Positions 47,469 through 56,553 of a stretch of 64,000 nt of DNA are shown piece by piece. The notes under the pieces are model-generated. The model saw only the letters and a list, made by a program, of their open reading frames with translations. It was not told the origin of the DNA and searched no databases. Each line of letters begins with the position of its first letter. The first letter of the stretch is position 1. A program made the position numbers and the translations under genes. Source of the DNA: Arthrobacter sp. NicSoilB4 (GTDB lineage Bacteria; Actinomycetota; Actinomycetes; Actinomycetales; Micrococcaceae); NCBI RefSeq assembly GCF_019977335.1, contig NZ_AP024653.1, forward strand, positions 1,116,001-1,180,000, given 5' to 3'.

Positions 47469-49693
47469 GACGCACCTTCCTTCTGCAGTTCACTGGCCGG
47501 CAGTTCATTGGCGCGGGGATTGCCGGCACCGGGCCGGACCCAGACGTGGCTGAACTTGAACTCCGGCATCCCGGAGATCGGATCCGTGGCCGCCTCGGTG
47601 AGGCGGTTGGCGCTCTCCAGTTCCGGGAAGTGGAACGGCAGGAACACCGTTTCGGGCCGGATGTCCGTGCTCAGCTCGGCGCGGCAGGACACCTCGCCGC
47701 GCCCGTTGGAAATCGAGACAAAATCACCCTCGGCGATGCCCTGCGCGGCGGCGGCCGCCGGATGGATCTGCAGCCTCGCTTCCGGCTGGGCCTCGGCCAG
47801 GGCGGCGACCCGCCGCGTCTGCGCCCCGGACTGGTAGTGCTCCATCAGCCGCCCGGTGATCAGGGTCATCGGCTTGCCGGCCCGGTCCGCAGCGTCCGCA
47901 GGGCCGGCGGAAGCGGAAGCACGACGGCGCGGCGTCACCGGGGTGAACACGGCCCGCCCGTCCGCGTGGGCAAAGGCGTCGAGGAACAGCCGCGGCGTCC
48001 CGGTGCTGCCGGCGGGGTAGGGCCAGTAGGCCGCCTCGCCGCGGTCCAGCATGGCGTAGTCGATCCCGGAGTAGTCGGCCAGGCCGCCCTCGGAGGCAAG
48101 CCGGAGTTCCTCGAAGACGGTCTCCGGATTCTCGCTGAAGGTGGACGGCGCCTCCAGGGCCTGGGCCAGCCGGGTCATGATCCACAACTCGCTGCGTACC
48201 CCGGGCGGGGGAGCGAGGGCGCGGCGGCGCCGGAGCACCCGGCCCTCAAGGTTGGTCAGGGTGCCTTCCTCCTCGGCCCACTGGGTGACCGGCAGGACCA
48301 GGTCCGCTTCGGCGGCGGTCTCGGAGAGGAAGAAATCGCAGACCACCAGGAAGTCCAGGCTGCGGAGGCCGGCGATCACAGCGTTGGCATCCGGCGCGGA
48401 AACCGCCACATTGGCGCCGTGCACGAAGAGGCAGCGGACGCCGTCGGGCTGTCCGAGGGACTTCAGTAGCTGGACGGCGGGGAGGCCGGGGCCGGGGATC
48501 AGCGTCTCCGGCACGCCCCACACGGCGGCCATGTGGGCGCGGGCGGCGGGATCGGTGATCTTGCGGTAGCCGGGGAGCTGGTCCGCTTTCTGGCCGTGTT
48601 CCCGGCCGCCCTGGCCGTTGCCCTGGCCGGTGAGCGTGCCGTAGCCGCTGCGGGCAGAGCCGGGGAGGCCCAGCAGCAGGGCAAGGTTGATGGCGGCGGT
48701 GGCGGTGTCCGTGCCGTCGACGTGCTGTTCCACGCCGCGGCCCGTGAGGATGTAGCTGCCGCCCTGGCGGGATCCCTCGGCCAGCCGGCGGGCGGTGTCG
48801 CGGACCAGGTCGGCCGGGACGCCGGTCAGGGACTGCACGCGTTCGGGCCAGTAAGAGGCGATGCTGCGGACCACGGCGTCGTACCCGGCGGTGCGGGCCG
48901 CAATGTAGCCGGCGTCGGCCAGGCCCTCGTGGATCACCACGTGGGAGATGCCCAGCAGCAGGGCGAGGTCGGTGCCGGGCAGCGGCTGCAGGTGCAGGCC
49001 ACCGCCGTCGGACGTAAAGGCCGCGGTGGCAGAGCGGCGCGGATCCACCACAATCAGGCCGCCGGCGTCGCGGGCGCCCTGCAGGTGCTGGACGAACGGC
49101 GGCATGGTCTCGGCGACGTTGGAGCCGAGCATCAGGATGGTGCTGGCGGAATCGAGGTCCGCCAGCGGGAAAGGCAGGCCGCGGTCCAGCCCGAACGCGC
49201 GCATCCCGGCCGCGGCGGCCGAGGACATGCAGAACCGGCCGTTGTAGTCGATCCGCGAAGTGCCCAGTGCCAGCCGGGCGAACTTGCCCAGCTGGTAGGC
49301 CTTCTCATTGGTCAGCCCGCCGCCGCCGAAGACTCCGACGGCGTCTGCCCCGTACCGGGCGCGGGTGTCCTTCACCGCCGTGGTGACGAGCGCCAGGGCT
49401 TCGTCCCAGCCGATGGGGCGGTGGACGCCGTCGGCTCCCTTGAGCAGCGGCGCGGTGACGCGGCCGGGGTGGTTCAGCAGTGACGCCGACGTCCAGCCCT
49501 TGCGGCAGAGCCCGCCGCGGTTGGTGGGGAAGTCACGGCCGGACACGTCGAGGAGGGGTGCTTCGGCAGGCGGCTGCCCCGGCACGGGGTCTGACCCCGG
49601 CCGCGAAGCCGGGGTCAGAGCCGCTGGGGTGGTGAGCGTCATGGCGCACTGCAGGGCGCAGTAGGGGCAGTGCGTGGCGGCGCCGTTGGTCAT
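47465..49693 (-). CDS. nasA: Assimilatory nitrate reductase catalytic subunit (molybdopterin enzyme)
   Basis: The 742-residue protein belongs to the Mo-bisMGD family that reduces nitrate to nitrite. The N-terminal [4Fe-4S] cysteines are in HCPYCALQCAM (residues about 8-18) and GLCRKGW (about 62). Family parts follow: IGWDEALALVTTAV, YNGRFCMSSAAAAGM, LMLGSNVAETMP, QWAEEEGTLTNLEGRVLRR and the C-terminal molydopterin dinucleotide-binding part (LITGRLMEHYQSGAQTRR). The gap between the third and fourth cysteine is unusually long because of a Pro-rich insert (about 22-52). At the DNA level, this insert contains a perfect palindrome (listed separately). It lies between narK and nasB in one operon. 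Confidence 0.93.
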   Translation of the reverse strand: MTNGAATHCPYCALQCAMTLTTPAALTPASRPGSDPVPGQPPAEAPLLDVSGRDFPTNRGGLCRKGWTSASLLNHPGRVTAPLLKGADGVHRPIGWDEALALVTTAVKDTRARYGADAVGVFGGGGLTNEKAYQLGKFARLALGTSRIDYNGRFCMSSAAAAGMRAFGLDRGLPFPLADLDSASTILMLGSNVAETMPPFVQHLQGARDAGGLIVVDPRRSATAAFTSDGGGLHLQPLPGTDLALLLGISHVVIHEGLADAGYIAARTAGYDAVVRSIASYWPERVQSLTGVPADLVRDTARRLAEGSRQGGSYILTGRGVEQHVDGTDTATAAINLALLLGLPGSARSGYGTLTGQGNGQGGREHGQKADQLPGYRKITDPAARAHMAAVWGVPETLIPGPGLPAVQLLKSLGQPDGVRCLFVHGANVAVSAPDANAVIAGLRSLDFLVVCDFFLSETAAEADLVLPVTQWAEEEGTLTNLEGRVLRRRRALAPPPGVRSELWIMTRLAQALEAPSTFSENPETVFEELRLASEGGLADYSGIDYAMLDRGEAAYWPYPAGSTGTPRLFLDAFAHADGRAVFTPVTPRRRASASAGPADAADRAGKPMTLITGRLMEHYQSGAQTRRVAALAEAQPEARLQIHPAAAAAQGIAEGDFVSISNGRGEVSCRAELSTDIRPETVFLPFHFPELESANRLTEAATDPISGMPEFKFSHVWVRPGAGNPRANELPASELQKEGAS
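49590..49619. repeat. Perfect palindrome inside the nasA coding sequence
   Basis: TCTGACCCCGGC (49590-49601) and GCCGGGGTCAGA (49608-49619) are a perfect 12-base inverted pair with a CGCGAA loop; allowing one mismatch, it extends to 49587-49622. It lies in the segment encoding a non-conserved, Pro-rich insert between two Fe-S cysteines of NasA. It is in frame and does not disrupt the protein. Confidence 0.75.
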
Positions 49694-49694
49694 G

Positions 49695-51131
49695 TTAGAC
49701 GTGTCCCATCGCGTTTCGGTTGGCGTTGCGGATGTAGCAGAACCAGCAGACGGCCAGCATCAGGACGTAGGCTCCGACGAAGCCGTAGAACGCCGGCGTG
49801 TACGAGCCGCTGGCGGTGTTGGAGGCGTTGAGGACCTGCGGGATGACGAACCCGCCGTAGGCTCCGATGGCCGAGATCAGGCCGAGGGCCGAGGACGCGA
49901 GCCGCTGGGTGGTCACAGTGCTGGCGCCCGACTTGGCGGCCCGGCTGGAGGTGGCGAAGATGATGGGGATCATCCGGTAGGTTGCGCCGTTTCCGAAGCC
50001 GCTGGCGGTGAAGAGCAGCAGGAACAGGCCCAGGAACAGCCAGAAGTTCTTCAGCGGCAGGGTCCAGATCATCGTCAGGGTGATGACGGCCATCGCGGCG
50101 AACGCGGCGACGGTCATCCGGGCGCCGCCCATGCGGTCCGCCATGCGTCCGCCGTAGGGGCGGGCCAGCGAGCCGACCAGCGGGCCCAGGAACGCCAGGG
50201 ACAGGGCCACGGTGCCGACTCCGATGGAGGAGAACGCCGGGAAGTAGTCCTTGATGAGCTTCGGGAAGACACCGGCGAAGCCGATGAACGAGCCGAAGGT
50301 GCCGATGTACAGCAGCGCCATGATCCACAGGTGCGGTTCCTTGAGCGCGGCGAGCGAACCCGCGACGTCGCCCTTGGCGCTGGTGAGGTTGTCCATGTAC
50401 TTCCAGGCGCCGAAGGCAGCGACCAGGATGAGCGGGACCCACATCCAGCCGGCCATGGGCAGATTAACGGTGCCGGCGGCCAGCAGCGTGATGGCAATCG
50501 GGACGGCGAGCTGCGCGACGGCGGCACCGAGGTTTCCGCCGGCGGCGTTCAGGCCCAGCGCCCAGCCCTTTTCGCGGGCGGGGTAGAAGAAGGTGATGTT
50601 GGCCATGGAGCTGGCGAAGTTGCCGCCGCCGAAGCCGGCCAGGGCCGCCACGAACAGCATGACGCCGAAGGGGGTCTCCGGGTTGGAGACGCACATGGCC
50701 AGCCCGATCGAGGGGATGAGCAGCAGCAGGGCCGAGACGATGGTCCAGTTGCGGCCGCCGAAGCGGGGGACCATAAACGTGTACGGGATGCGGAGGGTGG
50801 CGCCCACCAGGCTGGGCATGGAGATCAGCCAGAAGATTTCCGAAGTGGTGAAGGTGAAGCCGGCCGCTGGAAGCTGGACCACCACGATCGACCACAGCTG
50901 CCAGACCACGAAGCCCAGGAACTCGGCGAAGATGGACCAGTTCAGGTTGCGGCGGGCGATGGTGCGGCCCTGGGTCTCCCACTGGTCCTTGTTCTCGGCA
51001 TCCCAGTTGGCGATCCAGCGGCCGGGGCGGTATTCAAGGGCGGGACCGCCGAGGGTGGTGCCGGCGTTTGCGGCGGGGGAAATACCGGGGGCAATGCCGG
51101 TTGGGGCATCTGCGGTGCGTTCAGCAGTCAC
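49695..51131 (-). CDS. narK: Nitrate/nitrite transporter, MFS (NarK/NasA type)
   Basis: This 478-residue membrane protein has about 12 hydrophobic helices and the nitrate-porter pattern of the NNP family: FVVWQLWSIVVVQL in an early helix, RIPYTFMVPRFGGRN, GFGGGNFASSMANITFFYP (the nitrate signature region) and a second signature half, GNGATYRMIPIIFA. It would import nitrate for NasA and perhaps handle nitrite. An extended hydrophilic N-terminus (about 1-60) precedes helix 1. nasA starts two bases after the stop, so narK is first in the narK-nasA-nasB operon. A GlnR-like box lies 47-84 bases upstream of the ATG. Confidence 0.93.
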   Translation of the reverse strand: MTAERTADAPTGIAPGISPAANAGTTLGGPALEYRPGRWIANWDAENKDQWETQGRTIARRNLNWSIFAEFLGFVVWQLWSIVVVQLPAAGFTFTTSEIFWLISMPSLVGATLRIPYTFMVPRFGGRNWTIVSALLLLIPSIGLAMCVSNPETPFGVMLFVAALAGFGGGNFASSMANITFFYPAREKGWALGLNAAGGNLGAAVAQLAVPIAITLLAAGTVNLPMAGWMWVPLILVAAFGAWKYMDNLTSAKGDVAGSLAALKEPHLWIMALLYIGTFGSFIGFAGVFPKLIKDYFPAFSSIGVGTVALSLAFLGPLVGSLARPYGGRMADRMGGARMTVAAFAAMAVITLTMIWTLPLKNFWLFLGLFLLLFTASGFGNGATYRMIPIIFATSSRAAKSGASTVTTQRLASSALGLISAIGAYGGFVIPQVLNASNTASGSYTPAFYGFVGAYVLMLAVCWFCYIRNANRNAMGHV

Positions 51132-51177
51132 GGGGACCTCCTTGGGGGGTGTTGTCCTTCCAAGGTAGGGAAGCCGC

Positions 51178-51215
51178 GTTTCCGGGACCGACGCCCTTTG
51201 TTAACGTGCTGTGAC
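51178..51215. promoter_or_regulatory. GlnR-like box upstream of narK
   Basis: Half-sites spaced by 11 bases are GTTTC (51178-51182), CGACG (51189-51193, poor), GTTAA (51200-51204) and GTGAC (51211-51215). Three of four fit the actinobacterial GlnR consensus. The position and the similar box at nirB/nirD suggest shared nitrogen control of both operons. Confidence 0.5.
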
Positions 51216-51309
51216 GTTTGCCTATCGGCGCGTTTGTGACGGGGTGAGGGGCCGAAAGGGGGCATAGTGTGAGGACCACCACGTGAGACAACTCTCAATG
51301 TCCAAATAG

Positions 51310-51352
51310 TGGAACATTTGTCCATTGACTGGACGCCCGGAACTATTATGTA
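51310..51352 (+). promoter_or_regulatory. Promoter and IclR-like operator for the MHS transporter gene
   Basis: TTGACT (51325-51330) and TATGTA (51347-51352) are spaced by 16 bases. Immediately upstream is an imperfect palindrome TGGAACATTTGTCCA (51310-51324), close to the TGGAAAT-n-ATTTCCA type of site bound by IclR-family regulators. An eight-base palindrome ATACGTAT lies at about 51356-51363, near the expected transcription start. No regulator gene is adjacent. Confidence 0.4.
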
Positions 51353-51419
51353 AGCATACGTATCCTTATCCGGGCGGCGTTAAGCAGCACCAGTCCGGTC
51401 TTCATGAAAGCGCTACTAC

Positions 51420-52832
51420 ATGTCATCCACTGCTACATCCACGGAGCATGGGTCCGCCAAACAGGTGAACTCGCGCGGCCGCGTTATCGTTGCCAGCCTG
51501 GTCGGCACCACCGTTGAGTTCTATGACTTCTACGTGTACGCCACCGCCGCTGTGCTCGTTTTCCCCCGTCTGTTCTTCCCCGGACAGAACGAAACCACCC
51601 AGCTGCTGAGCTCTTTCGCAGTGTTTGGCGTTGCGTTCATCGCCCGCCCGCTCGGGTCGATCATCTTCGGTCACTTCGGGGACAAGTTCGGCCGCAAGGG
51701 CACCCTGGTGGCGTCGCTGCTGACCATGGGTATCGCCACCTTCCTCATCGGCTGCCTCCCGACGGCGCTCGTCCCGGGCTGGGAGTTCTGGGCCCCGGCG
51801 CTGCTGGTCGTTATGCGCTTTGCCCAGGGCCTGGCCCTCGGCGGCGAATGGAGCGGCGCGGCCCTGCTGGCCACGGAGAACGCTCCGGCCAACAAGCGCG
51901 CCATCTACGGCACGTTCCCGCAGTTGGGTGCGCCGATCGGCTTCATCATCGCCAACGTGATCTTCCTGGTGTTCAGCTACGCCCTGTCGCCGGAGGCCTT
52001 CATGGCATGGGGCTGGCGGGTGCCGTTCCTGCTGAGCGCGGTCATGGTCATCATCGGCCTCTACGTCCGGCTCAAGCTGATCGAGACCCCGGCCTTCACC
52101 AAGGTCATCGAATCCAATGAGGTTGCCAAGCTGCCGCTGGCGCGGGTCTTCAAGACCAGCTGGCGCCAGCTGATCCTGGGCACGTTCATCATGCTCGCCA
52201 CGTACGTGCTGTTCTACCTGATGACCACCTTCACGCTGACCTACGGCACCCGGGCCTCCAGCCTGGACGCCGCCAAGGCCGCAGCGGAGAAGGCCGGAAA
52301 GCCGATGACCGAGGCCGCAGCCGCCGCGTTCGTCCCCGGCCTGGGCTACACCCGCAACGACTTCCTCTGGATGCTGATTGCCGGCGTCGTGTTCTTCGGT
52401 ATCTTCACCCTGGTCTCCGGGCCGCTGGCCGAGAAGTACGGCCGCCGCAAGATGCTGATCGCCGTGACCCTCGGCATCATCGCCTTCGGCCTGCTCTTCG
52501 TCCCGCTGTTCAGCGCCGGGTTCGTCGGCACGATGGCCCTGCTGATCCTCGGTTTCTCCCTGATGGGGCTGACCTTCGGGCCCATGGGTGCGCTGCTGCC
52601 GGAGCTGTTCCCGACGAACGTCCGGTACACCGGCTCGGCCATCAGCTACAACTTCTCCAGCATCCTCGGCGCGGCGGTTGCCCCGTTCATCGCCGTCTGG
52701 CTCTGGGAAATCGGCAAGGGCAGCCCCATGCTTGTCGGTGTCTACCTCGCGTCAATGGCGGTGCTGACGCTGATCGCGCTGTTCGTCAGCAAGGAAACCC
52801 GCGACCTGGAGTACACCAACAACGTGGCCTGA
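51420..52832 (+). CDS. MFS transporter, metabolite:H+ symporter (MHS) family
   Basis: This 470-residue membrane protein has about 12 hydrophobic helices and MHS/ShiA-ProP-like features: VGTTVEFYDFYVYATAAVLV in helix 1, FGHFGDKFGRKGTLVASLL (the MFS loop 2-3 signature), GEWSGAALLATENAP and EKYGRRKMLIAVT in loop 8-9. The family takes up organic acids, osmolytes or shikimate with protons; the substrate here cannot be read. A helix-breaking loop of about 40 residues, rich in Ala and Lys, lies between helices 7 and 8. It is divergent from narK, and the two share a 288-bp spacer. Confidence 0.9.
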   Translation: MSSTATSTEHGSAKQVNSRGRVIVASLVGTTVEFYDFYVYATAAVLVFPRLFFPGQNETTQLLSSFAVFGVAFIARPLGSIIFGHFGDKFGRKGTLVASLLTMGIATFLIGCLPTALVPGWEFWAPALLVVMRFAQGLALGGEWSGAALLATENAPANKRAIYGTFPQLGAPIGFIIANVIFLVFSYALSPEAFMAWGWRVPFLLSAVMVIIGLYVRLKLIETPAFTKVIESNEVAKLPLARVFKTSWRQLILGTFIMLATYVLFYLMTTFTLTYGTRASSLDAAKAAAEKAGKPMTEAAAAAFVPGLGYTRNDFLWMLIAGVVFFGIFTLVSGPLAEKYGRRKMLIAVTLGIIAFGLLFVPLFSAGFVGTMALLILGFSLMGLTFGPMGALLPELFPTNVRYTGSAISYNFSSILGAAVAPFIAVWLWEIGKGSPMLVGVYLASMAVLTLIALFVSKETRDLEYTNNVA

Positions 52833-52853
52833 CGCCCGTTCCCTGGCGGGGCT

Positions 52854-52960
52854 GACGCTCCTGCCCGGTTACTGACAGAAATGCCCGGCGTGTTCGCGGA
52901 ACACGCCGGGCATTTCCGTGTCGGCCTGAGGTTTCGGGACAGTAACTGGGCAGGAGCGTC
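52854..52960. repeat. Nested inverted repeats between convergent genes
   Basis: A perfect 17-base hairpin (52879-52895 with 52899-52915, GCG loop) lies between the MHS gene and the convergent amidotransferase gene and would work as a bidirectional terminator. It is enclosed by outer arms of 21 bases (52854-52874 and 52940-52960) that are inverted copies with one mismatch. The whole unit of about 107 bases looks like a discrete element rather than a simple terminator. Confidence 0.75.
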
Positions 52961-52979
52961 GCCGGGAGGCTGGCCCGGG

Positions 52980-53711
52980 CTAGCGCGCGTAGCGCTCCAC
53001 GAAGTTCCGCAGGATCTTCATCGGCTCCGTCGCGGTAAACGTCCGGGCGTCGTCCATCAGCATTTCGGCCGATTCGGGCGGGAAGTAGCCGGCGTGGCGG
53101 TAGATGTCGATCCTGGTGACAAGCCCTTCCGCATCCAGCTCGGGGTGGAACTGGGTGGCGTACAGGTTGTTCTTGATCCGGAACATGTGCACGGGGCAGG
53201 CGGCCGAGCTGGCCAGCAGCACCGCATGGGAGGGGAGGGCGGAGCAGGCTTCCTTGTGGCCGGTGAAGGCTGTGAAGCTCTCCGGCAGACCCCGCAGCAG
53301 GGGATCCGCCAGACCCTCGGCTGTCAGCTTGATGGTCACGCCGCCCAGGCCCTCGCCGTAGGTCCGGTCGATCACGGCACCCTGGTGCCGGCCCAAGGTC
53401 CCGACCCCGTAGCAGGCGCCGAGGAAGGGGAAGTCCTGGGCCACGATCGGATCGAGCAGGGCCGCGAGCTCACGCTCCACCCGGTGCTGGACGTCGCTCT
53501 TCTGCCCTGCCGGGTCGCTGGACGTGAACGGGCTCCCGCCCACAATCACGCCGGAGTAGTCGGAGAGCTCCAGCTCCGGCAGCGGACCGGCTTCCATCCG
53601 AATGCGCCGCAGCTGCGAGGGTTCCAGCCCGCCGTAGCGGAGGTAGGCCCCGTATTCGTCCTCGGCGGCGGCGTCCTCGGCGCGGGAGGCGAGGAGCAGG
53701 AATGGTTTCAC
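52980..53711 (-). CDS. Class I glutamine amidotransferase (GuaA-N-like)
   Basis: This protein of about 243 residues has the class I glutaminase fold: oxyanion-loop segment SGVIVGGSPFTSSD (about 55-68), nucleophile Cys in FLGACYGVGTLGRH (about 93-106) and catalytic His in QFHPEL (about 186-191). It stands alone, as do GMP-synthase-like amidotransferases whose partner is unknown. The GTG at 53711 starts the conserved KPFLLLASR region; a GTG 15 bases upstream is possible but has no better support. The CAGACT hexamer six bases before 53711 may be a -10. Confidence 0.82.
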   Translation of the reverse strand: MKPFLLLASRAEDAAAEDEYGAYLRYGGLEPSQLRRIRMEAGPLPELELSDYSGVIVGGSPFTSSDPAGQKSDVQHRVERELAALLDPIVAQDFPFLGACYGVGTLGRHQGAVIDRTYGEGLGGVTIKLTAEGLADPLLRGLPESFTAFTGHKEACSALPSHAVLLASSAACPVHMFRIKNNLYATQFHPELDAEGLVTRIDIYRHAGYFPPESAEMLMDDARTFTATEPMKILRNFVERYAR

Positions 53712-53779
53712 AGACCAAGTCTGCACGGGCGGGACTCAGGGGCGCCAGAGGCGCGCCCCGCGTCCCGCCGTTTGGGCAG

Positions 53780-55633
53780 CTACTCGGCGGCAGCGTCCTC
53801 AATGACGGCGATGATGGCCCCGGCGGAGACGGTCTCGCCGGCGGCGGCGGTCAGCCCGATCACGATGCCGGCACGGTGCGCGGTGAGCGGCTGCTCCATC
53901 TTCATGGCTTCGAGCACAACGACGAGGTCGCCTTCGGCGACCAGGTCACCCTCACCGACGGCCACCTTCACGATGGTGCCCTGCATGGGGGACGTCAGGG
54001 CGTTGCCGCTCGCCGCCGCCACGGCGCCGCCGCTGCGCGAACGCTTCTTGGCCTTCGCCGGCTTGGCGCCGCCAGAGCCGCCACCGGTACCCAGCGACGC
54101 CGGGAGGACGACCTCAAGGCGCTTGCCGCCGACCTCGACGACGACGCGCTGGCGTTCGCCGGCGTCGGGCGATTCAGCATCGGCGCCGGTCGGCGTCCAG
54201 GCGGGGATATCGTTGACGAAGGCCGTCTCGATCCAGCGGGTGTGGACCTTGAACGGGCCCTCGGCAGGAGCGAAGTCGGGGTTGGTGACGACGGCGAGGT
54301 CGAACGGGATGACGGTGGGGATACCCTCGACCACCATTTCCTCGAGGGCGCGCCTGGAGCGCTGCAGGGCCTGGGCGCGGGTGGCGCCGGTGACGATCAG
54401 CTTGGAGAGCATCGAGTCGAAGTTGCCGCTGATGACGTCGCCCTGCTCCACACCGGAGTCGATCCGCACGCCGGGGCCGGTGGGGTTCAACAGGCGGGTG
54501 ATGGTGCCCGGCGCCGGCATGAAGTTGCGGCCCGGGTCCTCGCCGGTGATGCGGAATTCGATGGAGTGGCCGCGGACCTCGGGGTCCCCGTAGCCGAGTT
54601 CCTCGCCGCGGGCCAGCCGGAACTGCTCGCGGACGAGGTCGATTCCGGTGACTTCCTCGGAAACGCAGTGCTCCACCTGGAGGCGGGTGTTGACCTCGAG
54701 GAAGGAGATGGTGCCGTCCTGGCCCACGAGGAATTCGCAGGTGCCGGCGCCGAGGTAGCCGGCTTCCTTGAGGATGGCCTTGGAGGATTCGTAGAGCCGG
54801 CGGTTCTGCTCCTCGGTGAGGAACGGGGCCGGTGCCTCTTCGACGAGCTTCTGGTTGCGGCGCTGGAGCGAGCAGTCGCGGGTGGACACCACCACGACGT
54901 TGCCGTGGGCGTCGGCGAGGCACTGGGTCTCGACGTGCCGGGGGGCGTCCAGGAAGCGTTCGATGAAGCACTCGCCGCGGCCGAACGCTGCGACGGCCTC
55001 GCGCACGGCGGATTCGAACAGTTCGGGGATTTCCTCGCGGGTGCGGGCCACCTTGATGCCGCGGCCGCCGCCGCCGAAGGCCGCCTTGATGGCGACCGGC
55101 AGGCCGAACTTGTCCACGAACTCGAGGATTTCCTCGGCGGACTCCACCGGGTCGGCCGTACCGGGGACCTGCGGGGCTCCGACCTTTTCGGCGATGTGGC
55201 GGGCCTGGACCTTGTCGCCCAGTGCGGAAATCGCGGCGGGGGAGGGCCCGATCCAGGTGATGCCGGCGTCGATCACCTTGGCGGCGAACTCGGCGTTCTC
55301 GGCCAGGAAACCGTAACCGGGGTGGATGGCGTCGGCGCCGGAGCGGCGGGCCACCTCGATCAGCTTGTCCATTACGAGGTAGGACTCGGCGGCGGTGTTG
55401 CCGCCCAGGGCGTAGGCCTCGTCGGCGAGCTTCACGTGCAGGGCGTCGCGGTCCGGATCCGCGTAGACCGCCACGGAGGCGATGCCTTCATCGCGCGCGG
55501 CGCGGATGATGCGTACCGCAATTTCGCCGCGGTTGGCGATCAGCACCTTGCTCAGCGGATGGGTGACTGCGGCGGTGCCCTCATTGGCTGATCGCTGCAC
55601 GGGATTTGCGGACTGCTCCGAATTTGCTGACAA
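53780..55633 (-). CDS. accA3: Acetyl/propionyl-CoA carboxylase alpha subunit (biotin carboxylase + BCCP)
   Basis: This 617-residue protein carboxylates its own biotin with bicarbonate and ATP for acyl-CoA carboxylases. The biotin carboxylase part (about 25-470) has [20 protein letters not shown], the ATP-grasp glycine loop [11 protein letters not shown] and [10 protein letters not shown]; after a Ser/Gly/Lys-rich linker, the C-terminal BCCP domain has the biotinyl lysine in EAMKMEQPL (about 577). This fused form is typical of actinobacteria (AccA3). The TTG start at 55633 follows AAGGAG. maf lies upstream on the same strand, matching the accA3-maf neighbourhood known in actinobacteria; no carboxyltransferase gene is in the window. 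Confidence 0.94.
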   Translation of the reverse strand: MSANSEQSANPVQRSANEGTAAVTHPLSKVLIANRGEIAVRIIRAARDEGIASVAVYADPDRDALHVKLADEAYALGGNTAAESYLVMDKLIEVARRSGADAIHPGYGFLAENAEFAAKVIDAGITWIGPSPAAISALGDKVQARHIAEKVGAPQVPGTADPVESAEEILEFVDKFGLPVAIKAAFGGGGRGIKVARTREEIPELFESAVREAVAAFGRGECFIERFLDAPRHVETQCLADAHGNVVVVSTRDCSLQRRNQKLVEEAPAPFLTEEQNRRLYESSKAILKEAGYLGAGTCEFLVGQDGTISFLEVNTRLQVEHCVSEEVTGIDLVREQFRLARGEELGYGDPEVRGHSIEFRITGEDPGRNFMPAPGTITRLLNPTGPGVRIDSGVEQGDVISGNFDSMLSKLIVTGATRAQALQRSRRALEEMVVEGIPTVIPFDLAVVTNPDFAPAEGPFKVHTRWIETAFVNDIPAWTPTGADAESPDAGERQRVVVEVGGKRLEVVLPASLGTGGGSGGAKPAKAKKRSRSGGAVAAASGNALTSPMQGTIVKVAVGEGDLVAEGDLVVVLEAMKMEQPLTAHRAGIVIGLTAAAGETVSAGAIIAVIEDAAAE

Positions 55634-55757
55634 GGCGTCTCCTTCTTTCCTTCAGGGAGCCTAGCGCGGTTTTGTGGGTTCCGCCGATATTACTTGCGGA
55701 TTCCGCGCGTAAAGCGCCCAACCTTTGTAGGGTTGCAACAAAGGCCTGCGAATTAGC

Positions 55758-56435
55758 TCACTCAGCCCGGAGCAGCGCGGGATCGGCGGCCCCCGTGGTC
55801 CACAGTTCGGTAATGCCCACCTGCGCCTGGCCCAGCAGCCCGCGGAGGGTGGAAATGGACAGCCCGACGACGGCGTGCGGGTCGCCGTCGACCTTGCGGA
55901 TGAAGGCCCCGCCGTAGCCGTCGATCGTGAAGGAGCCGGCGCACTGCAGCGGCTCGCCGGTGGCGATGTAGGCCTCGATCTCTTCGGGGGCCATCTCCAT
56001 GAAGTGGACCTCGGCGGAGGTGACGTGCCCGAGGGTGGCACCGGAGCCGGCGCCACCGGACTCCTCGGACTCCTCGGTGTCCCGGCAGTCAACCAGCCAG
56101 TGGCCGGTGTGCAGCACCCCCTTGCTGCCGCTCATCCGGAGCATGCGCTCCCTGGCGACGTCGGCCGTGTACGGCTTCCCGTGTGCCTCGCCGTCGAACT
56201 CAAAGACGGAATCGCAGCCGATCACCAGGGCGCCTTCGGCCGCGGGCAGTGAGGCGACGGCCTCGGCCTTGGCCCGGGCCAGGAGCAGGGCGGTGTCGTG
56301 CGGGTCCGTCACGCCGTAGCGGGCCTGGACGGCCTCCTCGTCCACATCCGAGACGAGGACCTCGTGCCGGATGCCGGCGTCGGTGAGCAGCTTGGTGCGG
56401 GCGGGGGACTGGGAGGCAAGAATGAGGCGGGTCAC
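55758..56435 (-). CDS. maf: Maf family nucleoside triphosphate pyrophosphatase
   Basis: Maf proteins hydrolyse non-canonical or dTTP/UTP-type nucleotides and are linked to septum formation control. The 225-residue protein opens with LILASQSPARTKLL (residues about 3-16, phosphate-binding loop) and contains VIGCDSVFEFDGE (about 72-84), a conserved DxVxEFDGE-like substrate segment, and YGGAFIRKVDGDPHAVVGL near the end. GTG at 56435 is preceded by TAGGCT with six bases between, which suggests a leaderless mRNA. It lies 124 bases upstream of accA3 on the same strand. Confidence 0.92.
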   Translation of the reverse strand: MTRLILASQSPARTKLLTDAGIRHEVLVSDVDEEAVQARYGVTDPHDTALLLARAKAEAVASLPAAEGALVIGCDSVFEFDGEAHGKPYTADVARERMLRMSGSKGVLHTGHWLVDCRDTEESEESGGAGSGATLGHVTSAEVHFMEMAPEEIEAYIATGEPLQCAGSFTIDGYGGAFIRKVDGDPHAVVGLSISTLRGLLGQAQVGITELWTTGAADPALLRAE

Positions 56436-56441
56436 CGCTCC

Positions 56442-56447
56442 AGCCTA
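56442..56447 (-). promoter_or_regulatory. -10 hexamer TAGGCT for leaderless maf mRNA
   Basis: On the minus strand TAGGCT is followed by GGAGCG and then the GTG at 56435. The GGAG lies too close to the start to be a ribosome-binding site. No clear -35. Confidence 0.45.
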
Positions 56448-56553
56448 GTTCACGGCGTTCCACCGCCAGCCGGGCGGCGGGGTCCTGCCAGGTGCAGGAC
56501 TGCTGGCGGTAGGGTCTACAGCATCCGTTAAACCGCACAATTTTGGGGGAAAG

